Origin: Hydrogenophaga sp. PBL-H3
GTDB taxonomy: Bacteria; Pseudomonadota; Gammaproteobacteria; Burkholderiales; Burkholderiaceae_C
NCBI RefSeq assembly: GCF_010104355.1
Contig: NZ_CP044972.1
Location: 310,001-374,000, forward strand
Length of the DNA: 64,000 nt
Direction: 5' to 3'
The first letter of the stretch is position 1. The number at the start of each line of letters is the position of its first letter. Position numbers and translations under genes: made by a program. Below the pieces are notes generated by a model. It ran no database searches and was not told the DNA's origin. It was given only the letters and a program-made list of their open reading frames with translations. Positions 32,615 to 42,986 of this stretch are shown here, piece by piece.

Positions 32615-34387
32615 TCAGCGCGCGCGCGCAATGAACTGCTGCAGCTCAGCAGGATCCACCGGTTTGTGCATCACGGTCAGTCCGGCAGCCCGCACGGCGT
32701 TCATCACCTCGGTGCTGGTGTCGCCGGTGACGATGGCCACCGCCAGGTCGGGCCTGGCGTGCTGCCGCAAGAGGTGCGCAACGGCAAGCCCGTCGCAGTC
32801 CCGCGTCAGGTGGTAGTCGACCAGCGCGGCGTTCAGCTCGCCCCGGCTGAATGCTGCGATGCGGGTGGCCTCCTCGGCGTTCGAGGCTTGCAGGGGGCTG
32901 TGCCCCCAGCTTCGCAGCAGAAAAGACATGGCCGCCAGGATGTCCTGGTTCTCCTCGACGACCAGCACGCGGCGTCCACCGGCGTGTTTCGACGCAGGGG
33001 CTTCAATGGATGACAGCCCGACGGGCTGGTGGCTGCCCTTCGCACGGGGCACCCGGATGGAGAACATCGAGCCCTTGCCCAGCGCCGAGCGCCAGCCCAG
33101 GCGCACACCGATCAACTGGGCCGAGCGGTGCACGATCGCCATGCCCAGCCCGAACCCCCGTGTCTGGCTGCTGTCCACATGCGCGTTGCTGCCTTGGTAA
33201 AACTCCTCGGTGATGCGCGACAGCTCGTGCGGCGAGATGCCAATACCGGTGTCCCAGACCTGGATGTCGACACTGCTGCCTCGCGAACGTGCCGCCACCA
33301 GCACTCCGCCGCGGTCGGTGTAGCGCACGGCGTTGCTGACCAGGTTGCTCAACATCGTGTGCAGCACCGACGGATCGCTGTGCACCCAAAGCCCGCCATC
33401 GTGCATGCGCAGCCGCAGCCCCTTGGCTTCAGCCTGCGCCGCCACTTCGTCCACCACCGCGCACAGCAGGGGCTCCAGGGGAAAGTCTTCGGTGACCACC
33501 CGCACTGCATCGGCATCCAGCCGGGAGACGTCGAGCAAGCGGCTGAGCAGCTGGCCCATGGTGCCCAGTGCCGACTGCATGCGGTCGGCCATGTCGCCCA
33601 GCGCTGGCGCAGACAGCCGACCCTCTTGCGCCATGCGTTTGAGCGCCGGAACGAACATGCTCATGGTATGGATCGGCTGACGCAGGTCGTGGCTGGCGGT
33701 GGCCAGAAACCGCGTCTTGGCCTTGCTGGCAGCTTCCGCCGCGTCTCTGGCAAGTGAAAGTTCAGCCACCAACGCTTCGTTCTCGAAACGCAGGCGAAGG
33801 GCTTCCTCGATGGCCGACGCAATGCGCCGTGCAAACAGCTCGGCCATCAACAGGAACACCAGGGCGAGCACGCCCAGTGTCATCGCACGGGCATCGCCGC
33901 TGAGCATGCTGCGCATTGCAAACGGCACCAGGGCAGGCACGCCAAAGGCCAGATGCGCCGGGAAATAAGGCCCCAGCGACTGGGTCGCGCTGGCCACGAT
34001 GGCCGCCAGGATCATGACCACCACCGCCTGCGTGTGCGGATCGTCGGGGCTGAAGAACAAGGCCGTCAGCGAACCCCACAGCAAGCCGGCGACAAACGAC
34101 GCCAGGATGAACCAGCAGGCCCAGCGGGGTGCCTGCGCCTGGTCTGGCTGTGTTTGCTGGTAGTGCCGGGCTCCCCACCACCGCACGGCGCACAGCGCCA
34201 CCATGGCCCCCAGCCAGTACACAACCCATCGGGAAGGCTGGCCGTTCATCAGGCGCAGCGCGGCGGTGCCGATGGCCAGCATCAACGTACCCACGACCAT
34301 GGCGGGGACATTTCGCTCGAGCAGCCGCATCTGCTCGTGCAGCAGCCGGTCTTGCGAGGTTGAGACGCTGAGCATGCGCACGAGCAT
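32615..34387 (-). CDS. Hybrid sensor histidine kinase with C-terminal receiver
   Basis: 590 residues from ATG 34387 (34375 is an in-frame alternative). About six membrane helices (30-215) with no large periplasmic domain, a coiled coil, the phospho-acceptor helix ATASHDLRQPIHTM near 240, ATPase motifs HTMLSNLVSNAVRYT, VWDTGIGIS and GFGLGMAIV, then a receiver (about 465-585) with VLVVEENQD, phospho-Asp in ALVDYHLTRD and Lys in MHKPVD. The SHDLRQP motif is shared with the truncated plus-strand kinase at 23.3 kb. No response regulator lies adjacent, so phosphate is presumably relayed to the receiver and then elsewhere. Confidence 0.86.
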   Translation of the reverse strand: MLVRMLSVSTSQDRLLHEQMRLLERNVPAMVVGTLMLAIGTAALRLMNGQPSRWVVYWLGAMVALCAVRWWGARHYQQTQPDQAQAPRWACWFILASFVAGLLWGSLTALFFSPDDPHTQAVVVMILAAIVASATQSLGPYFPAHLAFGVPALVPFAMRSMLSGDARAMTLGVLALVFLLMAELFARRIASAIEEALRLRFENEALVAELSLARDAAEAASKAKTRFLATASHDLRQPIHTMSMFVPALKRMAQEGRLSAPALGDMADRMQSALGTMGQLLSRLLDVSRLDADAVRVVTEDFPLEPLLCAVVDEVAAQAEAKGLRLRMHDGGLWVHSDPSVLHTMLSNLVSNAVRYTDRGGVLVAARSRGSSVDIQVWDTGIGISPHELSRITEEFYQGSNAHVDSSQTRGFGLGMAIVHRSAQLIGVRLGWRSALGKGSMFSIRVPRAKGSHQPVGLSSIEAPASKHAGGRRVLVVEENQDILAAMSFLLRSWGHSPLQASNAEEATRIAAFSRGELNAALVDYHLTRDCDGLAVAHLLRQHARPDLAVAIVTGDTSTEVMNAVRAAGLTVMHKPVDPAELQQFIARAR

Positions 34388-34591
34388 AGGACAAGCGCGG
34401 CCACATGAGCGTGGAAGTCGCCTGCTTGAATGACAACGGTCACATTCGGAGGTCTTCGCACGCTTTGTTGCCCTTGCCGGCTTGCGCCACAGAGGTTTCG
34501 TGTGCATAGTGGACTCAAGACATCCCCGTGGCCGTCGGGAGGTCTTGCCCCAGGCGGCTTGTCTCAACCCGGAGCATATGGAGGCTCTTTT

Positions 34592-34921
34592 ATGAACCTG
34601 ACGATCAGTGGTCACCACCTTGAGGTCACACCCGCCCTGCGCGGTTACGTCACCAGCAAGCTCGAACGCATCTCCCGACACTTCGACCAGGTGGTCGACA
34701 TGAAGGTGCTGTTGACGGTGGACAACCTCAAGGAAAAGGACCTGAGGCAGCGAGCGGAATGCAACATCCACGTCAAGGGCCGCGACCTGTTCGCCGAGAG
34801 CGCCCATGCCGATCTCTACGCTGCCGTCGATGAACTGGCCGACAAGCTGGATCGGCAAGTTCTTCGTTACAAAGACAAGGCGCAAGACCACCACCACGAC
34901 ACGGTCAAGCGCTTGATGTGA
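34592..34921 (+). CDS. hpf: Ribosome hibernation-promoting factor, short form
   Basis: 109 residues: [30 protein letters not shown] at the N-terminus is spread over residues 3-32, with the basic C-terminus [17 protein letters not shown]. This is the short HPF form, which lacks the C-terminal dimerisation domain of long HPF. It binds the decoding site of resting ribosomes. GGAG at 34580-34583 places the start at ATG 34592. A terminator lies between it and ptsN. The usual upstream gene rpoN is not here; a kinase gene is divergent instead. Confidence 0.93.
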   Translation: MNLTISGHHLEVTPALRGYVTSKLERISRHFDQVVDMKVLLTVDNLKEKDLRQRAECNIHVKGRDLFAESAHADLYAAVDELADKLDRQVLRYKDKAQDHHHDTVKRLM

Positions 34922-34928
34922 TGAATGT

Positions 34929-34946
34929 CACGGGCAATTGCCCGTG
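34929..34946. repeat. 18-bp perfect palindrome after hpf
   Basis: CACGGGCAATTGCCCGTG reads identically on both strands, 7 bases after the hpf stop and 30 bases before the terminator. It could be a protein site or an mRNA end-protecting hairpin; no T tract follows. Confidence 0.5.
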
Positions 34947-34975
34947 AGGGAAAACCCGATGCTGCGCTGCAGCAG

Positions 34976-35003
34976 GCCGCTTGGAAAGTCAAGCGGCTTT
35001 TTT
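34976..35003 (+). terminator. Rho-independent terminator between hpf and ptsN
   Basis: GCCGCTTG (34976-34983), loop GAAAGT, CAAGCGGC (34990-34997), then six T. Perfect 8-bp stem. It separates hpf from ptsN although these are often co-transcribed in other proteobacteria. Confidence 0.9.
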
Positions 35004-35064
35004 GTGCCCTCAGTCTAGCCAACACCGCTCAACTGGTCATAATTTGCGCTCCAAGAGGGCCTAC

Positions 35065-35535
35065 ATGAACCGACTATCTGCCATATTGCCTGCCGCGCAG
35101 GTGCTCGTCAGCGTGGATGCAACCAGCAAGAAGCGCGCATTCGAAGAAGCAGGCCTGCTTTTCGAGACCCTTCACGGACTCAACCGCGCGCTCATCACTG
35201 ACAGCCTGTTCGCCCGCGAGCGCCTGGGCTCCACCGGCCTGGGTCACGGCGTGGCAATCCCTCACGGACGCATCAAAGGTTTGAAGCAGCCCTTGGCCGC
35301 GGTGTTTCAGCTGGCCAGCCCGATCGGCTTCGATGCCCCCGACGAATTGCCGGTGCAGCTGATGATCTTTTTGCTGGTGCCCGAGGCCGCCACGCAGAAG
35401 CATCTGGAGATCCTCTCCGAGATTGCCGAGTTGTTGAGCGACAGCGGTCTGCGTGAACAGATGAAGACCTCCGCAGACGCCATCGCACTGCACAAACAGA
35501 TCACGTCCTGGCAGTCTGCGCATGCGCCGGCCTAA
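35065..35535 (+). CDS. ptsN: PTS nitrogen-regulatory enzyme IIA (IIA-Ntr)
   Basis: 156 residues of the mannitol/fructose EIIA fold, with the phosphorylated His in LGHGVAIPHGRIKG near residue 66. In the nitrogen PTS it takes phosphate from NPr/HPr and regulates potassium transport and stress responses rather than sugar import. ATG 35065 follows AGAGGG; a CATAAT -10-like box at 35038-35043 lies between the hpf terminator and this start, so ptsN may have its own promoter. hprK follows after 6 bases. Confidence 0.94.
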   Translation: MNRLSAILPAAQVLVSVDATSKKRAFEEAGLLFETLHGLNRALITDSLFARERLGSTGLGHGVAIPHGRIKGLKQPLAAVFQLASPIGFDAPDELPVQLMIFLLVPEAATQKHLEILSEIAELLSDSGLREQMKTSADAIALHKQITSWQSAHAPA

Positions 35536-35541
35536 GCCACT

Positions 35542-36492
35542 TTGAAACCCACCGTCGTCAGCGCCGATGTCCTGTTCGAGGACCATCGAGACGCCCTGAA
35601 GTGGCAATGGATCGCAGGGCTTGGCGCTTCCGAGCGCCGGTTTGACGAAGTCGCCATCCGCGCGGCGCGTTCGGGTGCCGATCTGGTCGGTTACCTCAAC
35701 TACATCCATCCCTACCGCGTGCAGGTGTTCGGCGAGCGTGAAGTCGCGTACCTCACCAGCCCGAGCGACGACGACAACAAGCGCCGCGTGGCGCGCATCG
35801 TCACGCTGGAGCCACCGGTGCTGGTGGTGGCCGATGGCCAGACCGCACCCGATGCGCTCACCGCCATGTGCGAGCGCGCGCAGATACCGATGTTCGCCAC
35901 GCACGAGTCGGCGGCGTTCGTCATCGACGTGCTGCGGGCTTATCTCTCGCGCCACTTCGCCGACCGCGCCTCCATGCATGGCGTGTTCATGGACATCTTG
36001 GGCATGGGCGTCATGATCACGGGCGAGTCGGGCCTGGGCAAGAGCGAGCTCGGGCTGGAACTCATCTCGCGTGGCCATGGCCTTGTGGCCGACGATGCGG
36101 TGGACCTCTACCGCATCAACCAGACCAGCATTGAAGGCCGCTGCCCCGAGCTGCTGCAGAACCTGCTGGAAGTGCGCGGCATCGGCCTGCTCGACATCAA
36201 GGCGATCTTTGGCGAGACAGCGGTGCGGCGCAAGATGCGCCTCTCGCTCATCGTGCACCTGGTGCGCCGCGAAACCATGGAGCGCGACTATGAACGCATG
36301 CCCCACGAGCCGCTGTACCAGGACGTGCTCGGCGTGCCGGTGCGCAAGGCGGTGATCCAGGTGGTGGCCGGCCGCAACATCGCTGTGCTGGTGGAAGCGG
36401 CCGTGCGCAACACCATCCTTCAGTTGCGCGGTATCGACACGTACCAGGAATTTGTCTCGCGCCACCGCGCGGCCATGTCGCGCGGCGAGTGA
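35542..36492 (+). CDS. hprK: HPr kinase/phosphorylase
   Basis: 316 residues from TTG 35542, giving the expected N-terminus (M)[14 protein letters not shown]. Walker [15 protein letters not shown] near 156-169 and the HPrK signature [18 protein letters not shown] near 208-225. Phosphorylates and dephosphorylates Ser46 of HPr, linking carbon status with the PTS; in betaproteobacteria it accompanies ptsN even when sugar PTS genes are few. Start by TTG with no ATG nearby may keep its level low. Confidence 0.93.
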   Translation: MKPTVVSADVLFEDHRDALKWQWIAGLGASERRFDEVAIRAARSGADLVGYLNYIHPYRVQVFGEREVAYLTSPSDDDNKRRVARIVTLEPPVLVVADGQTAPDALTAMCERAQIPMFATHESAAFVIDVLRAYLSRHFADRASMHGVFMDILGMGVMITGESGLGKSELGLELISRGHGLVADDAVDLYRINQTSIEGRCPELLQNLLEVRGIGLLDIKAIFGETAVRRKMRLSLIVHLVRRETMERDYERMPHEPLYQDVLGVPVRKAVIQVVAGRNIAVLVEAAVRNTILQLRGIDTYQEFVSRHRAAMSRGE

Positions 36493-36499
36493 CGGGGGC

Positions 36500-36949
36500 T
36501 TAAGTCGCGCGGTGCGTGTGGCCCTGGCCCTTGTGCGGGCAGTCGGTCTTGGTGCAATTGGCATACAGCGACAGGGCGTGCTCCTGCAGCACGAAACCTC
36601 GCGTCTTGGCCACTAACTGCTGGCGCTTCTCGATCTCGGCGTCAAAAAATTCTTCCACGCGGCCGCAGTCCAGGCACACCAGGTGATCGTGGTGCTGACC
36701 TTCGTTGAGTTCGTACACCGCCTTGCCCGACTCGAAGTTGCTGCGCGTGAGCAGTCCCGCTTGCTCGAATTGCATGAGTACGCGGTAAACCGTGGCCAGG
36801 CCGATATCGGAGCGTTCTTCGAGCAGCACGCGAAACACGTCTTCGGCCGTCATGTGGCGCTGCTTGGCGTTCTGGAACACCTCCAGGATCTTCAGCCTGG
36901 GCAGCGTGGCTTTCAGGCCCGTGCTCTTGAGTTCTTCGATGTTGGTCAT
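36500..36949 (-). CDS. fur: Ferric uptake regulator Fur
   Basis: 149 residues. N-terminal winged helix ([39 protein letters not shown]), then the metal-binding motif [20 protein letters not shown] near 88 and C-terminal [13 protein letters not shown]. Both CXXC-type pairs for structural zinc are present in part (CLDC; CTKTDC). Represses iron-uptake genes when Fe2+ is bound. It converges on hprK by 7 bases and is divergent from bamE. Confidence 0.96.
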   Translation of the reverse strand: MTNIEELKSTGLKATLPRLKILEVFQNAKQRHMTAEDVFRVLLEERSDIGLATVYRVLMQFEQAGLLTRSNFESGKAVYELNEGQHHDHLVCLDCGRVEEFFDAEIEKRQQLVAKTRGFVLQEHALSLYANCTKTDCPHKGQGHTHRAT

Positions 36950-36991
36950 GGCGGTGAGCGCGCTGGGCGTTGATCGGGCGGGCGGGTGTGC

Positions 36992-37022
36992 TTGCAGTGC
37001 CTTCAGGCCCCAAGACTACAAT
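36992..37022 (+). promoter_or_regulatory. Putative promoter of bamE
   Basis: TTGCAG (36992-36997) and TACAAT (37017-37022) are separated by 19 bases, slightly long for sigma-70. Transcription would start about 80 bases before the bamE ATG. The divergent fur promoter must lie in the same 160-base spacer. Confidence 0.3.
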
Positions 37023-37109
37023 GAAAGGATCATATCGTCAGCGTCTGGCGAACGCTGCTTACCTGCTCCGGCACTGCCTGCGCGCACGCCCTTTCCACGG
37101 TCAGACCCC

Positions 37110-37709
37110 ATGCTTCACCACACACCCGATCGCGCTCATCTGTCCACCCCTGGCCAGCGACCGAACCGCCCGTTGCGGTGGGTCTGCGTGCTCGCCGCGC
37201 TGGCAGCCCTGTCGGCCTGCTCCAGCGTCACCAGCCGCATGCCCGGCATCACCAGCCTGGTCAGCCCGTACAAGATCGACATCCTGCAAGGCAACGTGGT
37301 CACGCGCGAGCAGGCCGCGGCCCTGCAAACGGGCATGACCCGCGATCAGGTGCGCGACATCCTGGGCTCGCCGCTCCTGGCCAGCGTGTTCCACGCCGAT
37401 CGTTGGGACTATGTGTTCACCTTCCGTCGCCAAGGTCAGACGCCGCAACAGCGCCGCCTGACGGCGTTCTTCAAGGCCGATGTGCTTGAAAAATTCGAGG
37501 CCGACGAATTGCCCACCGAAGCGGAGTTCGTGGCGTCGCTCGACGCGGGCCGCAAGTTCGGCAAGGTGCCGCCCCTGCAGGCCACCGAGGCCCAGCTCAA
37601 GACCTTCGACGAACGCAACAAGACCACCGCGCCCACCGCGCCTTCCGCCCCTGCGGCGACGCCTGCCGCGAGCTACCCACCCCTGGAGACCCCGGGAGCC
37701 GCTCGATGA
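37110..37709 (+). CDS. bamE: Outer membrane protein assembly factor BamE
   Basis: 199 residues. Lipoprotein signal [10 protein letters not shown] with the lipid-bearing Cys near 37, then the BamE/SmpA domain ([45 protein letters not shown]). The 45-residue tail is Pro/Ala/Thr-rich and longer than in E. coli BamE. It is a small subunit of the BAM complex that inserts beta-barrel proteins into the outer membrane. Its stop overlaps dapB (ATGA). Confidence 0.92.
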   Translation: MLHHTPDRAHLSTPGQRPNRPLRWVCVLAALAALSACSSVTSRMPGITSLVSPYKIDILQGNVVTREQAAALQTGMTRDQVRDILGSPLLASVFHADRWDYVFTFRRQGQTPQQRRLTAFFKADVLEKFEADELPTEAEFVASLDAGRKFGKVPPLQATEAQLKTFDERNKTTAPTAPSAPAATPAASYPPLETPGAAR

Positions 37710-38524
37710 GCGGCGCGGCGAGTCTGCACCGCGTCTGCGTGGCCGGTGCCAGCGGCCGCATGGGCCAAATGCTGGTGGAAGCTGTGCGCAGCAGCGGCGA
37801 CTGCCAGCTCACTGGCGCACTCGACATCGCCGCCAGCCCGATGCTGGGCCAGGATGCCGCCGGCTTTGCGGGTCAGGCCAGTGGCGTGCTCATCGCCGCC
37901 GATCTCGCCCAGGGCCTGCGCGGCAGCGAGGCGCTGATCGACTTCACCCGCCCCGAGGGCACGCTGGCGCACCTGCGCGAGTGTGCGAAGCACGGGGTCA
38001 ATGCGGTCATTGGAACCACCGGTTTCAGCGAAGAGCAAAAGGCCGAGATCGCAGAGGCGGCCAAGTCGATCGCCATCGTGATGGCGCCCAACATGAGCGT
38101 GGGCGTGAACGTCACGCTCAAGCTGCTGGAGATGGCGGCCAAGGCGCTGGCCACCGGCTACGACATCGAGATCATCGAGGCACACCACCGCCACAAGGTG
38201 GACGCACCCAGCGGCACCGCGCTCAAGATGGGCGAGGTGATCGCCGACGCGCTGGGCCGCGACCTCAAGGACTGCGCGGTCTACGCGCGCGAAGGTGTGA
38301 CGGGCGAGCGCGATCCCTCCAGCATCGGCTTCGCCACCATTCGCGGAGGCGACATCGTGGGCGATCACACAGTGCTCTTCGCCGGCACCGGCGAACGCAT
38401 CGAGATCACGCACAAGTCCAGCAGCCGCGCGACTTACGCGCAGGGCAGCCTGCGCGCGGTGCGCTTCCTCTCGGGCAAGACCCACGGTCTGTTCGACATG
38501 TTCGACGTGCTCGGCCTGCGCTGA
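37706..38524 (+). CDS. dapB: 4-hydroxy-tetrahydrodipicolinate reductase
   Basis: 272 residues. Rossmann motif [13 protein letters not shown] near 9-21, the signature with catalytic His/Lys [15 protein letters not shown] near 157-171, and a C-terminal tetramerisation part. NAD(P)H-dependent step of the diaminopimelate/lysine pathway, needed for peptidoglycan. Overlaps bamE by 4 bases. Confidence 0.96.
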   Translation: MSGAASLHRVCVAGASGRMGQMLVEAVRSSGDCQLTGALDIAASPMLGQDAAGFAGQASGVLIAADLAQGLRGSEALIDFTRPEGTLAHLRECAKHGVNAVIGTTGFSEEQKAEIAEAAKSIAIVMAPNMSVGVNVTLKLLEMAAKALATGYDIEIIEAHHRHKVDAPSGTALKMGEVIADALGRDLKDCAVYAREGVTGERDPSSIGFATIRGGDIVGDHTVLFAGTGERIEITHKSSSRATYAQGSLRAVRFLSGKTHGLFDMFDVLGLR

Positions 38525-38535
38525 GCCCCCTCACC

Positions 38536-39204
38536 ATGGACGCAAGCGGGTCCCTGGGCCTCGTTCAGACCCTCGCGCAGGCCGATGCGCTGGGCCGCGC
38601 AGTGGCACTCTTGCTGCTGGCCATGTCGGTGGCGAGCTGGGTGGTGATTCTGTGGAAGGGCTGGCTGTTGCGCCGCGCCGCACGCGACCTGCAACTGAGC
38701 ACAGCCGCCTTCTGGCAGGCCTCCGATCTGGACGATGCGCAGCGCCGGCTGGCCACCTTTGATCTTCAACTGCTGGTGCTGCCGCTGCTTCAGGCAGCGC
38801 AAGGTTTGAACACCGCTCCAGCCTACACGCTGGCTGCTGCTGGCGACCGCTCGCAGCAGCTCACCCGCGTGCTGCGCGATGCGCTGCACCGTGTGTTGCA
38901 CCGCCTGCAATTCGGCCAGGTGCTGCTGGCCACTGTGGGATCCACCGCGCCGTTCGTGGGCCTGCTCGGCACGGTCTGGGGCATCTACAACGCACTCACC
39001 GGCATCGGGCTCGATGGCGGTTTCCGCATCGAGCAGGTTTCGGGTCCGGTGGGTGAGTCGCTGGTGATGACGGCCGCCGGCCTGGTGGTGGCGATCCCCG
39101 CCGTGCTCGCCTACAACGTGCTGGGCCGCCAGATTGCGCGCATCGAGGCCGACCTGGAAGGCTTTGCGCGCGACCTGCGCGAACTTCTGGTCCACACCCC
39201 ATGA
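38536..39204 (+). CDS. exbB: MotA/TolQ/ExbB family proton channel protein
   Basis: 222 residues with three membrane helices (about 19-40, 133-155, 170-192) and the family's proton-channel helix in TVGSTAPFVGLLGTVWGIYNAL near 136. It forms a motor with the ExbD/TolR protein encoded next, coupled by ATGA overlap at 39201. No tonB, tolA or pal is adjacent, so whether it energises TonB receptors or the Tol system cannot be decided; ExbB is favoured by size. Confidence 0.87.
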   Translation: MDASGSLGLVQTLAQADALGRAVALLLLAMSVASWVVILWKGWLLRRAARDLQLSTAAFWQASDLDDAQRRLATFDLQLLVLPLLQAAQGLNTAPAYTLAAAGDRSQQLTRVLRDALHRVLHRLQFGQVLLATVGSTAPFVGLLGTVWGIYNALTGIGLDGGFRIEQVSGPVGESLVMTAAGLVVAIPAVLAYNVLGRQIARIEADLEGFARDLRELLVHTP

Positions 39205-39632
39205 GCTTCGGCAGACTTGAAAAGCCGACCAGCCACAAGCCCATGAGCGAGATCAACGTGACGCCGCTGGTGGACGTGATGCTCGTGCTGCTGGTGATCT
39301 TCATCATCGCGGCCCCTTTCATGGCCGACCGACTGGCCCTGCAACTGCCCAAGGCCGAGCTACCCAAGGCCGCCACGCCCGTGCAGCCGGGCCCCTTCGT
39401 GTCGCTGGCCATCGACGGGCAAGGCCAGATGCAATGGAACGGACAGGCCGTGGACGAGGTGGCGCTGCGCCAGCGCCTGCTGGAGGCCGCGCAGCGCGAC
39501 CCGGCCACCGAGGTGCAGCTGCGTGCCGACGCCAGCGTGCCCTATGGCCGCGTGGTTTCGCTGATCGGCATGGCGCAATCGGCCGGGCTCTCGCGCATCG
39601 GCTTCGTGGCCGAGTCGGCAGCCCCGCGCTGA
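39201..39632 (+). CDS. exbD: ExbD/TolR family biopolymer transport protein
   Basis: 143 residues: a single membrane helix (about 22-42, [21 protein letters not shown]) with the conserved Asp of the proton path ([10 protein letters not shown]), and a periplasmic domain with [11 protein letters not shown] and [17 protein letters not shown]. Works with the preceding ExbB-like subunit. Confidence 0.9.
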   Translation: MSFGRLEKPTSHKPMSEINVTPLVDVMLVLLVIFIIAAPFMADRLALQLPKAELPKAATPVQPGPFVSLAIDGQGQMQWNGQAVDEVALRQRLLEAAQRDPATEVQLRADASVPYGRVVSLIGMAQSAGLSRIGFVAESAAPR

Positions 39633-39744
39633 ATGGCCAGGCCTGCGGGCGGCACACGGCCCAAGGCCTAAAATCCGGCATCTCCCCGCGCCATTGCGCG
39701 CAGCTTCTCCCTTCACCGTCGCCGGCTGGTCCGGACCCTGTTTC

Positions 39745-42426
39745 ATGCAACAAACATACGCCCACCGGCAAGTCGAGCGCGCCGCGCACGCCCACTGGAA
39801 CGCCACCGACGCCTACCGCGTGACGGAAGACGCGAGCAGGAAAAAGTTCTACGCCTGCTCCATGCTGCCCTACCCCAGCGGCAAGTTGCACATGGGCCAT
39901 GTGCGCAACTACACCATCAACGACATGCTCGCGCGCCACCTGCGCATGAAGGGTTTCAACGTCCTCATGCCCATGGGCTGGGACGCGTTCGGCCTGCCGG
40001 CGGAAAACGCGGCACTGAAAAACGGTGTGCCACCCGCGAAGTGGACGTACGAGAACATTGCGTACATGAAGCAGCAGATGCAGGCCATGGGTCTGGCCAT
40101 CGACTGGTCGCGCGAAGTGGCCACCTGCGACCCGAGCTACTACCGATGGAACCAGTGGCTGTTCCTGAAGATGCTGGAGAAGGGCATCGCCTACCGCAAG
40201 ACCCAGGTCGTCAACTGGGACCCGGTGGACATGACCGTGCTGGCCAACGAACAGGTGATCGACGGCAAGGGCTGGCGCACTGGCGCGGTGGTCGAGAAGC
40301 GCGAGATCCCGGGCTACTACCTCAACATCACCTCGTACGCCAACGAACTGCTGGACCACGTGCAGATCGGCAACCCCAAGGCCACCCTCAATGGCTGGCC
40401 CGACAAGGTGAGGCTGATGCAGGAAAACTGGATCGGCAAGAGCGAAGGTGTGCGCTTTGCATTCGCGCACGACATCAAGGACGCCGGTGGCGCGCTGATC
40501 GGCGACGGCAAGATGTACGTGTTCACCACGCGTGCCGACACCATCATGGGCGTGACCTTCTGCGCCGTGGCACCCGAGCACCCGCTGGCCACGCAGGCCG
40601 CATCCAACAACCCTGCGCTCGCCGCCTTCATCGAAGAGTGCAAGACCGGTGGCACCACCGAAGCCGAACTCGCCACGCAGGAAAAGAAGGGCATGGCCAC
40701 GGGCCTGACCGTGACGCACCCGCTGACCGGCGAGGCGGTGGCCGTGTGGGTGGGCAACTACGTGCTCATGAGCTACGGCGACGGCGCTGTGATGGGCGTG
40801 CCCGCGCACGACGAGCGCGACTTCGCGTTCGCGAAAAAATACGACCTCAAGATTCAACAAGTGGTGGCTGTGGAAGGCGAGGCCTTCAGCCTGGACGCCT
40901 GGGCCGACTGGTACGGCGACAAGCAGCGCGCTACTTGCGTCAACTCCGGCGCCTTCGACGGCCTGCCGTACAAGGCGGCGGTGGACGCCGTGGCGGCCCA
41001 GCTTGCTGCCAAGGGCCTGGGCGAGAAGAAAACCACCTTCCGCCTGCGTGACTGGGGCGTGAGCCGACAGCGCTACTGGGGCACCCCCATTCCCATCATC
41101 CATTGCGCCGAACACGGCGCAGTGCCTGTGCCCGAGAAAGACCTGCCGGTGGTGCTGCCGCAGGACTGCATTCCCGACGGCTCGGGCAACCCGCTGCACA
41201 AGCACGAAGGCTTCCACGCCGGCGTGGTCTGCCCGGTGTGCGGAAAGCCCGCGCGCCGCGAGACCGACACCATGGACACCTTCGTGGACTCGTCGTGGTA
41301 CTTCATGCGCTATTGCGACCCCAAGAACAGCGAAAAGATGGTCGCCGAGGGCGCGGACTACTGGATGCCGATGGACCAGTACATCGGTGGCATCGAACAC
41401 GCCATCCTGCACCTGCTCTATGCGCGTTTCTGGACCAAGGTGATGCGCGACCTCGGCCTGGTGAAAGTGGATGAACCCTTCACCCACCTGCTCACGCAAG
41501 GCATGGTGCTCAACCACCTCTACAGCCGGCGCACCGAGAAGGGCGGCAAGGATTACTTCTGGCCGCACGACGTGGAGAACGTGCTTGACGAAGGTGGCAA
41601 GGTCGTGGGCGCCAAGCTCAAGAACCCGGCCACCAGCGGCGACGGTTTGTTGCCGGTGGGCACGCCCATCGACTACGAGGGCGTGGGCACCATGTCCAAG
41701 TCCAAGAACAACGGCGTGGACCCGCAGGACCTGATCGAGAAGTACGGCGCCGACACCGCGCGCCTGTACACCATGTTCACCGCACCGCCCGAGGCCACGC
41801 TGGAGTGGAACGACGCGGCGGTGGAGGGCAGCTACCGTTTCCTGCGCCGCGTGTGGGCCTTTGGCCTCAAGCTCTCGTCCACAAATCGCCTGGGGGCGCT
41901 CGCGGCCGGTGTGTCCGGCCAGGCGCTGTCCAAAGGTGCCAAGGCGCTGCGGCTGGAGATGCACACCGTGCTCAAGCAGGTGGACTACGACTACCAGCGC
42001 ATGCAATACAACACCGTGGTCTCGGGCGCCATGAAGATGCTCAACGCTCTTGAAGACTTCAAGCCCGACGGCTCCACCGGTGACAACGCCGCGCTGGCCG
42101 AAGGCCTGAGCATGCTGCTGCGCTGCATCTACCCGGCCACGCCGCACATCGCGCACACGCTGTGGTCCGAGCTGGGTTACCCCGGCGAGCTGCTCGACGC
42201 CGCCTGGCCTCAGCCCGACGAGGCTGCCTTGCAGCGCGACGAGATCGAACTCGTGCTGCAGATCAACGGCAAGCTGCGCGGCAACGTGCTGGTGCCTGCC
42301 AACGCCGACAAGGCCGCCATCGAAGCGGCCGCGCTGGCCAGCGAGGCCTTCGTCAAACAGGCTGCCGGCGCACTGCCGAAAAAAGTGGTGGTCGTGCCCG
42401 GTCGCCTGGTCAACGTGGTGATCTGA
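39745..42426 (+). CDS. leuS: Leucyl-tRNA synthetase
   Basis: 893 residues. HIGH-type motif [14 protein letters not shown] near 47-60, editing domain about 235-430, and KMSKS-type motif [13 protein letters not shown] near 645-657. Length is normal to slightly long. Attaches leucine to its tRNA. A TAAAAT box at 39669-39674 is a possible -10 element in the 112-base upstream spacer. Start ATG 39745 gives the family N-terminus ([11 protein letters not shown]). Confidence 0.97.
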   Translation: MQQTYAHRQVERAAHAHWNATDAYRVTEDASRKKFYACSMLPYPSGKLHMGHVRNYTINDMLARHLRMKGFNVLMPMGWDAFGLPAENAALKNGVPPAKWTYENIAYMKQQMQAMGLAIDWSREVATCDPSYYRWNQWLFLKMLEKGIAYRKTQVVNWDPVDMTVLANEQVIDGKGWRTGAVVEKREIPGYYLNITSYANELLDHVQIGNPKATLNGWPDKVRLMQENWIGKSEGVRFAFAHDIKDAGGALIGDGKMYVFTTRADTIMGVTFCAVAPEHPLATQAASNNPALAAFIEECKTGGTTEAELATQEKKGMATGLTVTHPLTGEAVAVWVGNYVLMSYGDGAVMGVPAHDERDFAFAKKYDLKIQQVVAVEGEAFSLDAWADWYGDKQRATCVNSGAFDGLPYKAAVDAVAAQLAAKGLGEKKTTFRLRDWGVSRQRYWGTPIPIIHCAEHGAVPVPEKDLPVVLPQDCIPDGSGNPLHKHEGFHAGVVCPVCGKPARRETDTMDTFVDSSWYFMRYCDPKNSEKMVAEGADYWMPMDQYIGGIEHAILHLLYARFWTKVMRDLGLVKVDEPFTHLLTQGMVLNHLYSRRTEKGGKDYFWPHDVENVLDEGGKVVGAKLKNPATSGDGLLPVGTPIDYEGVGTMSKSKNNGVDPQDLIEKYGADTARLYTMFTAPPEATLEWNDAAVEGSYRFLRRVWAFGLKLSSTNRLGALAAGVSGQALSKGAKALRLEMHTVLKQVDYDYQRMQYNTVVSGAMKMLNALEDFKPDGSTGDNAALAEGLSMLLRCIYPATPHIAHTLWSELGYPGELLDAAWPQPDEAALQRDEIELVLQINGKLRGNVLVPANADKAAIEAAALASEAFVKQAAGALPKKVVVVPGRLVNVVI

Positions 42427-42436
42427 AAGCCCCTGC

Positions 42437-42979
42437 ATGACGAACCAACGCACTTTGAGCCCACACCGCCGCGCCTGGCTGCAACTGGCCCTGGGCGCGG
42501 CCGCGCTCGGCCTCTCGGGCTGCGGCTTCGCGCTGCGCAAGGCGCCTACCTTTGCGTTCGACACGTTGCGCCTGCAAGGCATGGAAGGCACGCAGGTGAG
42601 CCGCGAGCTGCGCGAAGCGCTGCAGGCCAACGGCGTGCGCGTGCTCACCTCCACCACACCCGCCACCGGCCCCGGTGCCCAGACGGCGCAGGCCATCCTC
42701 ACCGTTCTCACCGACCAGCGCGAACGCGTGGTGGTGGGCCAGACCGCCGCGGGCCAGGTGCGCGAACTGCAGCTGCGCACCCGCTTCGTGTTTCGCCTGC
42801 GCACGCCCGCCGACAAGATCCTGATCGACGACGTCGAATTGCTGCTGGAGCGCGACATCAGCTTCAACGAAACCCAGGTGCTGGCCAAGGACGCTGAAGA
42901 ACAACTGCAGTACCGCGACATGCGCAGCGACATCGTGCAGCAGGTGGTGCGGCGTCTGGCGGCGGTGAAGTCGCTCTGA
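42437..42979 (+). CDS. lptE: LPS-assembly lipoprotein LptE
   Basis: 180 residues. Lipoprotein signal with lipobox LGLSGC (Cys near 31) followed by GFALRKAP, then a periplasmic domain with TLRLQGMEGTQVSRELREAL. It plugs the LptD barrel that exports lipopolysaccharide to the outer leaflet. It lies 10 bases after leuS and 7 before holA, the usual order in proteobacteria. Confidence 0.92.
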   Translation: MTNQRTLSPHRRAWLQLALGAAALGLSGCGFALRKAPTFAFDTLRLQGMEGTQVSRELREALQANGVRVLTSTTPATGPGAQTAQAILTVLTDQRERVVVGQTAAGQVRELQLRTRFVFRLRTPADKILIDDVELLLERDISFNETQVLAKDAEEQLQYRDMRSDIVQQVVRRLAAVKSL

Positions 42980-42986
42980 TCGCTCC

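Noticed and set aside
34981-35064. Longer N-terminus for PtsN starting inside the spacer
   Set aside because: The extension overlaps the hpf terminator and has no family similarity; ATG 35065 with AGAGGG gives the standard protein.
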